64,000 bases of DNA from Haematobia irritans (GCF_050003625.1 NC_134399.1:154746473-154810472); one strand, 5' to 3'. Numbered from the stretch's first letter, positions 1 to 12,276 are shown. The notes: generated from the letters alone by a model not told the origin. Translations and numbers: made by a program.

Positions 1-72
1 GACATCGGTCTATGTGGAGGCTATACTAAAACATGGGTCGACACACACCATATTCGGCTGACTTATTTATGG
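1..72 (+). repeat. Old HINE family A fragment (edge of window)
   Basis: A short stretch reading 'ggtctatgtggaggctat' resembles the HINE family A monomer phrase 'ggtttatatgggggctat' seen many times between 20.8 and 28.3 kb. It is cut by the window start and heavily diverged. A similar relic lies on the far side of the mariner at 1673-1885, so the mariner may have landed in one old copy. Confidence 0.35.
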
Positions 73-160
73 TCATTCACATTACACTTCCAAAATGCAC
101 TTAAACTAGATTCCAAATGCCATTTGTCATATAAAAAAGGGGCTTTAAATCCTTAACATT
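73..160. mobile_element. Short MITE fragment (TCATTCACATTACAC family)
   Basis: The stretch begins 'tcattcacattacacttcc' and continues with a segment also found at 58963-59079 and 59297-59370. The 58963 copy has both inverted ends and TA flanks, so this is a one-ended copy of that non-autonomous family. Confidence 0.5.
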
Positions 161-418
161 TTCGAGATTTGGTTGCCTGAATAAGTGGCTATTTTGCAAG
201 CTTTGGTGTATCTACGAATAAGTGATTACATATTAGATGATTATATGCTTTAAAAACACTACTTATTTCATTGCCGAAAGTATGCCTGGGGAGAAGTACT
301 TTCCTCCTAGGACATGCGTATATAAATGTAATCCGCAGCGATGCCAATTAATAAGTGGTTATTCATTTTTAAACAGGCTTACCTACAAGATTACCGGGTA
401 ATGAGAGTTTTTGCTGGG
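161..418 (-). mobile_element. CCCAGC-ended repeat abutting the mariner
   Basis: The right edge reads 'tttttgctggg' (407-417), the reverse complement of the CCCAGCAAAAA terminus seen at 13774 and 46543. Internally 'aataagtgg' phrases recur. It sits directly against the truncated left end of the mariner, so it may have replaced the outer mariner terminal repeat. Family assignment rests on the terminus only. Confidence 0.4.
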
Positions 419-1670
419 CCGGTCTAACAAAGAAAAACACATTTTTTTTTGTCAAAATTCTTCAAGGGCGATACAACGATTATAACGACCATCCATTTTT
501 TTGATACAATTTTGGTAGTACTCCTTCGGTTTTGCCTCAAAATAGGCCTCAGTTTCGGCGATCACCTCTTCATTGCAGCCAAATTTTTTCCCTGTGAGCA
601 TACTTTTGAGGTCTGAGAACAAGAAAAAGTCGCAGGGGGCCAGATCTGGAGAATACGGTGGGTGGGGAAGCAATTCGAAGCCCAATTCATGAATTTTTGC
701 CATCGTTCTCAATGACTTGTGGCACGGTGCGTTGTCTTGGTGAAATAACACTTTTTTCTTCTTCATATGGGGCCGTTTTGCCGCGATTTCGACCTTCAAA
801 CGCTCCAATAACGCCATATAATAGTCACTGTTGAGGGTTTTTCCCTTCTCAAGATAATCAATAAAAATTATTCCATGCGCATCCCAAAAAAACAGAAGCC
901 ATTACTTTGCCAGCGGACTTTTGAGTCGTTCCACGTTTCGGAGACGGTTCACCGGTCGCTGTCCCTTCAGCTGACTGTCGATTGGACTCAGGAGTGTAGT
1001 GATGGAGCCATGTTTCATCCATTGTCACATATCGACGGAAAAACTCGGGTGTATTACGAGTTAACAACTGCAAACACCGCTCAGAATCATCAACACGTTG
1101 TTGTTTTTGGTCAAATGTGAGCTCGCGCTGAACCCATTTTGCACAGAGCTTCCGCATATCCAAATATTGATGAATGATATGACCAACACGTTCCTTTGAT
1201 ATCTTTAAGGCCTCTGCTATATCGATCAACTTCATTTTACCGTCATTCAAAATCATTTTGTGGAATTTTTTGATGTTTTTGTCGGTAACTACCTCTTTCG
1301 GGCGTCCACTGCGTTCACCGTTCTCCGTGCTCATTTTCACCATGCATGAATTCTGCATACCAATCAATTATTGTTGATTTCCCTGGGGCAGCGTCCGAAA
1401 ACTCATTATCAAGCCAAGTTGTTGCTTCCACCGTATTTTTTCCCTTCAGAAAACAGTATTTTATCAAAACACGAAATTCCTTTTTTTCCATTTTTTTCAC
1501 AATAACAAAAGTTGCTTCACAAAAGACGCTCTATCTCACAAACTAATTAACTTACAGACGTCAAATTTTGACACGAATCATTTGAAGGTTGGTACTATAT
1601 AAAAATTATATGCATTTAATACTAGCGACGCCATCTATGTGTCAGACCGGGGACTTATCAGCCAATCTGT
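419..1670 (-). mobile_element. Himar1-like mariner (irritans type), left end eroded
   Basis: The right terminal repeat occupies 1644-1670 (27 bp, containing 'ggggacttatcagccaa') and is followed by TA at 1671-1672, the normal mariner target. The left terminal repeat is cut to 'ccggtct' at 419-425, next to the usual subterminal 'aacaaagaaaaacac'. About 30 bp near the transposase stop also appear missing relative to the Himar1 sequence as I remember it. With one damaged end and a broken gene the copy should be immobile. Confidence 0.9.
452..1491 (-). pseudogene. Mariner transposase pseudogene (DD34D, Himar1-like)
   Basis: This would be the transposase that cuts and pastes the element. The start is the ATG at 1489-1491 (MEKKEFRVLIKYC), and the frame is then broken twice. 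An extra T near 1333-1345 splits the N-terminal DNA-binding part from the helix-turn-helix and first catalytic region (VTMDETWLHHY). An extra A in the run at 886-892 separates that from the C-terminal part (FHQDNAPCH and YSPDLAPCDFFLF). The three catalytic aspartates remain, with 34 residues between the second and third, giving DD34D. The serine usual before the last aspartate is cysteine. The C-terminus ends early in EEF because of a nearby deletion. Length matches the 348-residue family norm. Identity as a mariner is near certain; the Himar1 assignment is from memory of that protein. Confidence 0.93.
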
Positions 1671-1890
1671 TATGGACCGATAGGGATACATTTTTTTAAG
1701 GTTGTCAGCTGCTCCAGGAGGCTCAAGAAGTCAAATCTGAGGATCGATTTATGTGGAAGCTATACCTACCTAAGTTATAAAAGTGGTCAGATATGGCTCA
1801 TTTGCATTATTATCTGACCTTCGTCAATAATAACTACTCGTGCTAAGTTTCATAGCTTCTTGTTGGTGTGATTTAAACCGGCAGTTTGGT
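1671..1890 (+). repeat. Old HINE family A fragment right of mariner
   Basis: Phrases 'tggaccgata', 'caaatctgaggatcg' and 'aataacaactactcgtgc' match the HINE A monomer and its tail at 28260-28380, heavily diverged. It lacks the GTCY microsatellite and terminal palindrome. The mariner TA target lies in 'attatggaccg', a normal monomer phrase, so the mariner inserted into this repeat. Confidence 0.5.
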
Positions 1891-2733
1891 CTTTTATTTA
1901 ACCATGAATTGTCTCCCCCTTTCTGGAGGGTATTAAAATATTTTTTATTCACTTTATATATATATATCACCCTTATAAATTTTAACTTCCGATTTCTCTT
2001 CTGCAATTTGGGTTACAACTGTTTGCACTATCTGTGACCATGTCATAGTATATAATACCATAGCTTATCTTGCTCTTACCTGTAATAGTATTGATACTCC
2101 AACAATGCCTTGAGCTCGATTTAATGCATCCGAAAAATTGTTGTATAATTGTGAATTATAACCAAATATTTGTATCTGCAATGAAAATTAAGAAGACAAA
2201 ATTAAATCAAAAGAAATAAACATGAATATGCCTACTGTAGCTCTAGAGTATAAAAGAAACGAAAACTGAAAAGACTATCGTTATTGTGCTTTCGCCCATA
2301 AAATTCAATGTAATTTTAATGAAATAATCTTTTACAGGTTTTCAATACATTCTCCATTATGCTGTAGATACCGATACTTTTTTTGCCTGAAATTCGGGTA
2401 AGTTCGAAGCTACAATCGCATTTATTTACTATAAAAGAGATTTTAATTTAAAATGTTGAAAAATACATATGTGCATGGATGAGTTCAAGTTATCCCACAA
2501 TTTACATGCCTGTGAATACAAAGAGATTTTTGCAAATTTATTGTGTTCAGGTTGTGCTAGTATGAAAATATTCGGAATAAAAAGTGTATCTCTTTCAAAG
2601 TTTAAGCACATTAAACGTTCGACTTTTCCAATTTTCAAAAATATATTAACGCCCGGTTTCTGTATACCGAACGAAAATACATTCGAAACAAAAGCAGTCA
2701 CTCGAATTCGAATCAGTTTGGGTTTTCTATTTT
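1891..2733. other. No gene seen; AT-rich intergenic DNA
   Basis: Both strands hold only short frames without recognisable motifs. No repeats shared with the rest of the window were noticed. Confidence 0.5.
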
Positions 2734-4250
<1,517 letters not shown>

Positions 4251-5046
4251 GAAAGTTCTTTTGTTTCTTATGTTTGTCAAAAATGAAAAATTCATTAAAT
4301 GTTAACAAAGTTTTTACTTTTTTCTTGAAACATATTGTATACGTTCGTTTGCTACTCGAAAACAAAATATAAAGTGATTTGCCTTTCGAAATATAGGAAC
4401 CAAAATCAATTTCCGTCGTTTGGAGAACGAAAGAAACCTTTCGTTCGATATAAAGGAACATTAGTTCGAAGATTTAAAACTTAAATGATAATTGCCTCTT
4501 GAAATTGCATTCTCTTATTTAGTTCGAATCTCTGCAAAAATCAATAGTGCAAATAAATGTTGTCTTTATTTCGGTGTATGAATCTCAATGCAATCTTGTA
4601 TGAAATAATTCATTTGCCAAGCAGAATATGTGTAAAAGATTTTACAACAATTTAACATATATTTTTCACACTTCAAGTGAGTTTAAATCTTTTGGAAAGA
4701 AAAAAAGAACTTAAAGCTCCCCTTAAGTATGTGCGAGTGTGTAATTGTAAATGCATTTTGTGGTAAACCATGTACTTCAGGTTTTATTCGATTTTATTGT
4801 GAAACATTCAATTCATAAACTTCGGCTTCATGCAGGAAACGGATATCAACAAATTTGGGGGGAAACAATGAAATGAATTGCAATTTTTCAACAGTAATGT
4901 AAAAGAGAAACATGACACAAGTAATTCTCTGGCCTCTGGCATTGTGAAAAATAAAAACAAAAATTTGTTTGTTTTTCCCGAAGAGAATGAGAGCCAGGAA
5001 ATGGGTGGCACCATTCCTGTGATACTCCATGTGTGTGTGTTTGGGA
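4251..5046. other. No gene seen; AT-rich intergenic DNA
   Basis: Several frames of 60-130 codons overlap on both strands around 4800-5180 but have no domain features and contradict each other. The right part is overlapped by the hAT-like element that starts at 5055. Confidence 0.5.
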
Positions 5047-5562
5047 ATTGGACGCAGTGTTGTCAGATTGGGGGTTTTTTCCCAACCTCGTGGTTGGGGA
5101 TTTTCTCTAAATTTGGGGATTTGGGATTTGGCTGGGGATAACGTCGTGATTTGGGGATTTTCTGGGGATATTTCCACCCTTCAATCGCATAGTATTAAAT
5201 TTTTTATAGAAAAGTGTAAAATTGAAGTAAAATAAGGATTATGGGCTAAACCGATTTCCTATCTACCATCGCAATTTCAAATGTATATAACAAATTTGAA
5301 AAAAGCCCCATTTCCATTATTACTTGTGGTTATATATCTATCCGGTCTTAAACAATTCTTATCATGAACGTTTTCTTGTAGTTTCATTTCGCTTTCATTT
5401 CATTTGTTCCTGCGGTCGATCATCAGAAAATAACAATTTAAAATGGAAATCTCCTAATTTTAATCAAAAAACATGCCCCCATGCTCTGGTTCACGAATTT
5501 GCAAAACGAAAAATTTTCATTAACTTTTATTTTCCGACGTACAAAGAGCTCTTATGGATAGG

Positions 5563-5658
5563 AATAAGGGAGTTCAAGTTCGCCAATGTGGTATCACAAT
5601 GGACTGAATAGTCTAAGTGAGCCTCATACATCGGGCTGCCACCTAACCTAACCTAACC
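5563..5658 (+). mobile_element. 5'-truncated SINE copy
   Basis: Only the 3' third of the SINE at 5866-6209 is present, ending in repeated CCTAA units. The flanking 10-bp duplication TATGGATAGG (5553-5562 and 5659-5668) shows a true LINE-assisted insertion with 5' truncation rather than a deletion remnant. Confidence 0.85.
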
Positions 5659-5865
5659 TATGGATAGGGAAATTCATTGGGATTTTTTTTTTTTGGCAAA
5701 AGATGAAATGGCTCAGAATACAAAATTTTGCATTTTGCGAGTTCGCAAACCAGAACAGTTGACAACCTGACAGACTTGCTGAAGTCCTTACCTAGCAAAA
5801 AATTCGATAATGTGAGCTTGTTTTTCTTTTTAATAGAATTAAATTGGCATACATACAATAATTAT

Positions 5866-6209
5866 GGAAGCCACCGTAGTGCACTGGTTAGCATGCCCGC
5901 CTTGCATACACAAGGTCGTGGGTTCGATTCCTGCTTCGACCGAACACCAAAAAGTTTTTCAGCGGTGGATTATCCCACCTCAGTAATGCTGGTGACATTT
6001 CTGAGGGTTTCAAAGCTTCTCTAAGTGGTTTCGCTGCAATTTGGAACGCCGCTCGGACTCGGCTATAAAAAGGAGGTCCCTTGTCATTGAGCTTAACATG
6101 GAATCGGGCAGCACTTAGTGATAAGAGAGAAGTTCACCAATGTGGTATCACAATGGACTGAATAGTCTAAGTGAGCCTGATACATCGGGCTACCACCTAA
6201 CCTAACCTA
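5866..6209 (+). mobile_element. Full-length tRNA-derived SINE
   Basis: The 5' head looks like a tRNA gene with an A box near 'tagtgcactggttagc' and a B box 'gggttcgattcctg', the internal RNA polymerase III promoter. The body is unrelated to tRNA and the tail is repeated CCTAA. The 11-bp duplication ACAATAATTAT flanks it (5855-5865 and 6210-6220). Other copies here are at 5563, 19055, 33954, 37905 and 60208. It encodes no protein and depends on a LINE for copying. Confidence 0.9.
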
Positions 6210-6353
6210 ACAATAATTATATTAATTTTCCTTTGGGGATTTTCATGGGGAAATATCTCATTTGGGGATTTTTTTGGGGATATAATTTCAAAAATTTGGG
6301 GATCTCTCTCGAAAAAATCTGGCAACCGTGATTGGACGATGGCATCGCAATGC

Positions 6354-6842
6354 TGTAGCGGCCGTATTTATTTGCTATCATATGTACTTTATACTATGTG
6401 CATTTTTAGTAATTATAATGAACGTTTTGTATTAAAATTATTTACCTAACTTATATTTCTGCCCTCGAAGGTTTAAATTTTACTGAGAGAAAATATGTTT
6501 CATTTATTCCAATATTCATTTTCAAATTGTTTCACTGGATACTAGACGATATTGAAGATGTAACTCGTCCCTTTAAAAACCATTGCACTTAGATTTAAGT
6601 TGTCAGTCATTGTTCACAGAAGAACCTGAACAAATAAAGACTTTAAACCGAACCTTACAGCCTTTTCTTTTTGGGAAAACTATAAACTAAAAAATATCCA
6701 TATAAAAAAACAATATAAACACCAAGACACTATCTGACCCTCGGGACTACAGTGGCTGGTGTATAATCTGAGGACGAGTACTGATTTTCTTACTCGTACC
6801 AGATTAATAAAATATTATTCATTTAAAATACAGCTTATTACA
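6354..6842 (+). repeat. 5' LTR
   Basis: Begins TGTAGCGG and ends in ACA, 489 bp, the same length as the 3' copy. The TG...CA ends are standard. It carries promoter and polyadenylation signals described separately. Confidence 0.96.
6572..6638 (+). promoter_or_regulatory. LTR promoter and poly(A) signal
   Basis: A TATA-like TTTAAAA (6572-6578) lies about 30 bp upstream of TCAGTC (6603-6608), an insect initiator whose A at 6605 is the likely transcript start. AATAAA follows at 6633-6638. This fits a U3/R boundary near 6603 and a short R region. The 3' LTR has the same words. Confidence 0.6.
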
Positions 6843-6843
6843 T

Positions 6844-6861
6844 TGGCGCCCAACAAAATTT
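6844..6861 (+). other. Primer binding site (tRNA-Lys type)
   Basis: TGGCGCCCAAC, one base after the LTR, matches the complement of the 3' end of insect tRNA-Lys for 11 bases as I recall it. This would prime minus-strand DNA. Confidence 0.7.
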
Positions 6862-7431
6862 AAATCGGATATTTTGTGCAATATTGTATAAAATTGCTGC
6901 AAAATATCATATGCTTTTCGAGCTATTTTGAAGACAACAAATTGAATGCCGACACAAACACCGTTTCGTTTACTGGATCATCACCAAAATTGGTTGTTTT
7001 GTTGCTTCCCTACGTCTTCAAACTCACGTGACATTGTTGATATATTTGTTTAGTCTGGCAAATGTCTAGACAGCACGTGTTGTTGTTGCTACATGAGAAT
7101 TACATCTCTTCTCTCCTTCCCATCAGTGGTGTTGTTGCTTTGTTGTGATCGTCGCATCATTGTGGCCCAGCAAACGACTGTTCCATTATCACTATTCGTA
7201 TGCTTATGTTGTATGGGAGTTTGGTTGCTCTCGTTAAACATTGTCTCTGCTATTGGTTTCGTTTGTGCTATCCATCTCTCTTTAAATTGGATTTCTAAGC
7301 ATTTCTCTTACTATCAATTTATTGGAGTATTGTGATATTCTCACACAGACGTTGATAGTCCCACCATCAGATACTTTGTAATAGAGTTGCCTTATACACG
7401 AAAACAAAGTAAATAACCGCTAAAAGATAAA
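6862..7431 (+). other. Untranslated leader of the LTR element
   Basis: About 570 bp between primer site and Gag start. A frame of 80 codons (7093-7335) lies here but has no recognised features. Packaging signals would be expected in this part but cannot be identified by eye. Confidence 0.6.
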
Positions 7432-10400
7432 ATGCCTAGAACAACTATGAATTCTCTTACGGCGGGTTTAATGAATTCTGAAAACCAGAATATGATGAGT
7501 TCCAGCAATAACAATTCAGGTTCTTCGATAGATAATGACCAAAATGAAAATAGGAATGTGACACAAAATACCAAGATCCAGCCTCCTACTGGTGAAGATA
7601 ACAGGAGGGTTGGATCACCCAACATGTCATTCCAAAACAAGCCCCAATTATCAACTATTGGACGTTCGAATACGTTTGAAAGTGAAAATACTAGTACGGC
7701 TTCTACTGCACCGAATGCTAATGACTCCTACCAAAGTAATGCAAGTGGTGATTCGATCAACTTAAACATTACCGAACAGCTAGTTTCGGCATTATTAGGA
7801 AATGTGCAAATGAGACCCCAAGTTAGTTCAACATTTAGTACTTGCAGTGCACGTTTTAACGGCTCAAGTGACAAGGATAATGTTGAGGACTTTATTGCAA
7901 CAATTTTAGTTTACAAGGAATCTACACATATTTCAGACCGTCTAGCCCTTATTAGTATGCCTCTTTTATTGGAAGGTTATGCATCATCGTGGTGGCAAGG
8001 AGTCAAAGATGAGGCTAATACATTTGACGATGCAATCAATTTACTAAGAAGCGCATTCGCCCCAATTAAATCGGATTGGAGGATATATTCAGAAATTTTT
8101 AAAGACAAGCAACGGCCATCTGAAAGCACAGACAGTTTTATTTGCCGGAAAAGACGATTATTTGCATTGTTGAAGGACAAAGTTTCCGAGCATGCCATGA
8201 TTGATATGATTTATCACCAAATTGTTGTATATGTTCGAGAGAAGGTACCTCGTGAGACTATAAGAACTTTTCAAGATCTTCTCAGTAGTGCTCGGGAAAT
8301 AGAGTTGTTTATAAATGAGAATACGGATGAACATATTGCTAAACCTCAACCTTCAAGAGAGAAAAGTAGTGCTCGTTGCTCATACTGCCGGAAAAAGAAT
8401 CATACAGCAGATGTATGTTATAAACGCATTGAGGTGGAAAAGAGGGGGAAAAATAAGGATGAAGTAAAACTCAATTGTTATGGTTGCGGAGCTGCAGGAT
8501 TTTATAGATCAAATTGCCCAAAATGTAACCATAAAGGAGTAATGGAAAGTCCTAAAGAACTTAACTTTAATAGTATCCAAACCACAATTGTCGGTAGAAA
8601 TGTTCCAAAAGTTAATATAAACGTAAACGGATCAGATCAAGAGGCTTACCTTGACACAGCTGCAAGGACAAGCGTAGCTGGATACGAACTTTTTAGGCTA
8701 TTGAAAAAGAAAGAGGTTCCATTTCAACAAGTTTATGCTGAGGTGACATTGGCTGATGGCACGTCGCGAAAAGAAATGGTTTTATCGACCATAGCCTGCA
8801 TTTTAATAGGCAAGCGGTTTAAACGAATTCGCTTTGTTTGCTTGCCCAAAGCGAGAAACAACCGAACCCTTATTGGTATTGATTTTTTGGAACAATGTGG
8901 CATTGTAATGAATTTAGCGCAAAGGACATGGCATTTTATTGACGAGCCGTCCAAAATATTTGAATTTAAATGTACCCCACCTAAAACTATTGAGACTGAT
9001 AGCAACATAGAAAGTGTTACGCCAACAAATGAAAAACAGAAAGAAAAAATTCAAGATTTTCTGTCTTGGTTTGTAGCAAAGGGTGAAAATGATTCAGAGA
9101 ATTGCAATATCATAGGTGAATCGAATACTAGCGACTATTGTCCAGAAACAATTACCAACATATTTTTAGATGCTTTGCCGCAAGATTTTGAAATGCCAAA
9201 AGAAACCGATTTATTTCCGCCAATGAAGAAAATAAGAAAAGCGGATACGTTAGAAGCAATGCAGTCGTTAAATCTTCATGCTATCGATTTTGAACTGCGT
9301 GAAAACGAAGCTCAACAACTGACTTCAAAGCAGAAAGATATTTTACGAAAAGTAATAAATCAGCATAATGACATATTTGAAAATATTTCAGCTCCAATAA
9401 CCGATATAGAGCACCAAATTAATACCGGGAATCATCCGCCAATAGCCAGTCCACCGTATAGAATTTCACCAGCTATGAAAATTAAACTTAAAAATGAACT
9501 GGATAAAATGCTGCAGGATGGCATTATTGAGGAAAAGGAATCTCCATGGGCATTTCCGGTGGTCTTGATACCAAAACAAAACAATGAAATTCGTGTTTGC
9601 GTTGATTATCGAAAATTAAATGCCATTACTGTCACCGACACATATCCATTACCACGTATTGATGATTTGCTTCATGCAGCAAAAGCAACACCATATATGT
9701 CCACATTGGACTTAAAATCAGGATACTGGCAAATAAAACTGGCAGATGAAGATAAACTTAAAACTGCATTCACAACTCCATTTGGAATATTTGTGTTTAA
9801 TCGAATGCCATTCGGGCTTAAAAATGCACCTGCAACTTTTCAAAGAATCATCGATAAGTTTCGATCGGGCCTGCCGAACATTCTTATATTAGCTTATCTT
9901 GATGATATTATTGTTTGCTCTCCAGATTTTAACTCCCATTTGGAAGACTTAAACGCAATCTTTTTAAGGCTAAAGAAATTTGGATTTCATTTGAATCAGA
10001 ATAAATGTTTTTTCTGTAAGCGAGAGGTGAAGTATCTTGGACATATATTGACCACCAATGGTATAAAAGTTGACCCAGAAAAATCGTCAGCGATTCTTGA
10101 TCGTCCTGTACCGAAAAATTTAAAGCAACTTATGTCTTTTCTCCAAACTTGCTCCTGGTTTCGACGCTTCATTCCTGATTTTTCCAATGTAGCTAGGCCT
10201 CTTTCAAATCTTACCAAAAAGAAATCTGTTTGGAAGTGGGGTAAAGAAGAGGATCTAGCGTTTAATAAGCTAAAACAATTATTGAGTTCACCGCCAATAT
10301 TACAACAAGTTCAGGAATCAGCACCATTTTTATTGAGAACCGATGCGAGCAATTATGCGCTGGGGGCTGTACTACTTCAGGGGGAGAAGGATAAAGAGCA

Positions 10401-12276
10401 TCCCATAGAGTACGCCAGTCGACTACTCATCCCGGCCGAGCGAAACTACTCAACAACAGAGCGTGAGGCTTTAGCAGTAGTTTGGGCCATACAAAAATTC
10501 AGGGGCTATATAGAAGGTTCTGAAATAATTGTTGTTACAGATCATCAACCCCTAAAGTGGCTGTTCGCATTGAAGTCTCCCACAGGAAGATTGGCACGAT
10601 GGTCTTTACTTTTACAGAGCTATAATCTTCGCTTTGAATATACACCGGGAAAACAAAACGTGGTTGCAGACACCTTATCTCGGCCACCATGCGAAAGTGA
10701 CCAATGTTGTATTTCTTGTGAATGTAACGCAATAGAAATTGATTTTCCAAGACAAGGTTCGGAAGGATACCGAAAATCACAGCTTGAAGATCCTGAGCTT
10801 AAGAAAATCATCGAATCCTTTGAAAACAATGACGAAAACGTTTACCGGCATACAAGTCGTGGCTACATCATGATAGATGGAATCTTATATCGTTACTGTT
10901 CCGAGGAAGACTCGGAAAACGGACAGCTTGTTGTACCCAAAAGTTTGAGGGAAGATATCATGAACCAGTATCATAAAAATGCATTGGCAGGACATTATGG
11001 AATTGATAAAACCATTGCTCGAATAACCCCTCTTTTCTACTGGTCCGGTATTCGAACCGACATAACTAATTATGTGAAGGCGTGTGACGAGTGTAAAAAA
11101 TATAAAGCTTCCAACATGAAACCCGCTGGGCTCTTGCAAACTGTTAGCAGTAAACAACGTTTCGAAATTGTAGCAGTCGATTTATTTGGACCTTTACCAC
11201 GAACCGATAATGGATACCAATGGATCCTTATAGTTGAAGACATTTGTAGCAGATGGGTGGAATTATTTGCCCTTAAGGAAGCATCGGCAGAAAGTTGTGC
11301 CTTGACTTTGTTGAACGAAGTAATTTTACGATATGGCGTCCCGCGTAGAATTCATACCGACAACGGGTCCCAATTTATATCGGCATTAATGCAGAAGCTG
11401 ACATTTTGTTTGGGGATTCAACAGACTTTTACTCCAGTGTATCACCCTGAAGCGAACCCCGTAGAAAGGAAAAATAGGGATTTGAAGACCCAGTTAGCGA
11501 TATGTGTTGGAAGGGAACACATAAAATGGAACTTAATGTTACCAGCAATACGGTTCGCTATGAACACTGCTAAGTGCGACAGTACCAACCAAACAGCAGC
11601 ATACCTCACATTTGGAAGAGAGTTACGAACTCCTACTGAAGTCCATTATGATTTCAAAGCGATAGTTAAGAGTGAAAACTTCATTCCACAGATCACACCC
11701 CATTTATTGAGGTTAGCAGATACCTTAGATATTGCTAATGAATCTCAAGAGAAAATGCAGGACAAGAACAAACAATTGGTAGACAAAAACCGCAGATACC
11801 AAAGGGATATAAAAATTGGCGATAAAGTATTAGTATCCACGCATATATTGAGCAACGCAAGCCAAAATGTAACATCAAAGTTTACTCCACGACGAGATGG
11901 TCCATATATCATTATTAGCAAGAAAGGATCAGGATGTTACACCATAGCCACACTGGACGATCCAAACACACCAATAGCAACACACCACGTCTCAGCACTT
12001 ACCCCTTACGAAGGCAAGGCAACTACTCCTATGTATCCTATGCGGAAGAGAGGCCGTCCAAAAGCAACAAGAAACGCGCACTCACATCCACAACACAACC
12101 AAAACGATTTTGATGTTACCACGACACAAGGAAGCCGCCAAAGTTTAACCACAGTCGCACCACATCCTACCAACCAACCTAATGTATGTCCTACTACATC
12201 CAAAAACCAAAATAACATTCACACAGCAGGGAAAAGGAGGTCGGCCCGCTTGAAGAAGAAGACTAGCAATAATTGA
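7432..12276 (+). CDS. Gag-Pol polyprotein, Ty3/gypsy retrotransposon
   Basis: This single 1614-residue frame has no stop or shift between Gag and Pol. Residues about 140-290 are a retrotransposon Gag domain. A CX2CX4HX4C knuckle starts at C316; a second at C349 has phenylalanine where histidine is expected, followed by another cysteine pair. The protease motif is DTAARTS (D408), with alanine where glycycine is usual. Reverse transcriptase shows TLDLKSGYW (D760) and YLDD (822-825). RNase H has RTDASNYALGAVL (D971), TEREALAVVW and TDHQPLKW. Integrase has an HHCC zinc region around 1178-1225, then D1250, D1310 and E1345 with 34 residues between the last two, and a C-terminal GPY-type segment. 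The ATG at 7432 is the first in frame after the leader. It would make the particle and copy and integrate the element. No envelope follows. The clade within Ty3/gypsy is not settled. Confidence 0.96.
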   Translation: MPRTTMNSLTAGLMNSENQNMMSSSNNNSGSSIDNDQNENRNVTQNTKIQPPTGEDNRRVGSPNMSFQNKPQLSTIGRSNTFESENTSTASTAPNANDSYQSNASGDSINLNITEQLVSALLGNVQMRPQVSSTFSTCSARFNGSSDKDNVEDFIATILVYKESTHISDRLALISMPLLLEGYASSWWQGVKDEANTFDDAINLLRSAFAPIKSDWRIYSEIFKDKQRPSESTDSFICRKRRLFALLKDKVSEHAMIDMIYHQIVVYVREKVPRETIRTFQDLLSSAREIELFINENTDEHIAKPQPSREKSSARCSYCRKKNHTADVCYKRIEVEKRGKNKDEVKLNCYGCGAAGFYRSNCPKCNHKGVMESPKELNFNSIQTTIVGRNVPKVNINVNGSDQEAYLDTAARTSVAGYELFRLLKKKEVPFQQVYAEVTLADGTSRKEMVLSTIACILIGKRFKRIRFVCLPKARNNRTLIGIDFLEQCGIVMNLAQRTWHFIDEPSKIFEFKCTPPKTIETDSNIESVTPTNEKQKEKIQDFLSWFVAKGENDSENCNIIGESNTSDYCPETITNIFLDALPQDFEMPKETDLFPPMKKIRKADTLEAMQSLNLHAIDFELRENEAQQLTSKQKDILRKVINQHNDIFENISAPITDIEHQINTGNHPPIASPPYRISPAMKIKLKNELDKMLQDGIIEEKESPWAFPVVLIPKQNNEIRVCVDYRKLNAITVTDTYPLPRIDDLLHAAKATPYMSTLDLKSGYWQIKLADEDKLKTAFTTPFGIFVFNRMPFGLKNAPATFQRIIDKFRSGLPNILILAYLDDIIVCSPDFNSHLEDLNAIFLRLKKFGFHLNQNKCFFCKREVKYLGHILTTNGIKVDPEKSSAILDRPVPKNLKQLMSFLQTCSWFRRFIPDFSNVARPLSNLTKKKSVWKWGKEEDLAFNKLKQLLSSPPILQQVQESAPFLLRTDASNYALGAVLLQGEKDKEHPIEYASRLLIPAERNYSTTEREALAVVWAIQKFRGYIEGSEIIVVTDHQPLKWLFALKSPTGRLARWSLLLQSYNLRFEYTPGKQNVVADTLSRPPCESDQCCISCECNAIEIDFPRQGSEGYRKSQLEDPELKKIIESFENNDENVYRHTSRGYIMIDGILYRYCSEEDSENGQLVVPKSLREDIMNQYHKNALAGHYGIDKTIARITPLFYWSGIRTDITNYVKACDECKKYKASNMKPAGLLQTVSSKQRFEIVAVDLFGPLPRTDNGYQWILIVEDICSRWVELFALKEASAESCALTLLNEVILRYGVPRRIHTDNGSQFISALMQKLTFCLGIQQTFTPVYHPEANPVERKNRDLKTQLAICVGREHIKWNLMLPAIRFAMNTAKCDSTNQTAAYLTFGRELRTPTEVHYDFKAIVKSENFIPQITPHLLRLADTLDIANESQEKMQDKNKQLVDKNRRYQRDIKIGDKVLVSTHILSNASQNVTSKFTPRRDGPYIIISKKGSGCYTIATLDDPNTPIATHHVSALTPYEGKATTPMYPMRKRGRPKATRNAHSHPQHNQNDFDVTTTQGSRQSLTTVAPHPTNQPNVCPTTSKNQNNIHTAGKRRSARLKKKTSNN

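Larger units (their letters stand above)
5055..6330. mobile_element. Non-autonomous hAT-like element with nested SINEs
   Basis: The left end is 'cagtgttgtcagatt'; the right end 'aatctggcaaccgtg' is its imperfect inverted copy. An exact 8-bp duplication ATTGGACG flanks it (5047-5054 and 6331-6338), diagnostic for hAT elements. Subterminal 'ggggattt' words repeat near both ends. The interior has no transposase frame and holds an imperfect inverted repeat (about 5482-5520 against 5722-5760) plus two SINE insertions. It must have used a transposase supplied elsewhere. Confidence 0.85.

Noticed and set aside
374..400. Diverged second mariner terminal repeat ('acaggcttacc')
   Set aside because: Only about half of 27 positions agree and the spacing to the transposase side is wrong; the eroded repeat at 419-425 fits better.
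6190..6210. CCTAA repeats as telomeric DNA
   Set aside because: They form the short tail of a SINE and are flanked by its target duplication; flies lack this type of telomere.
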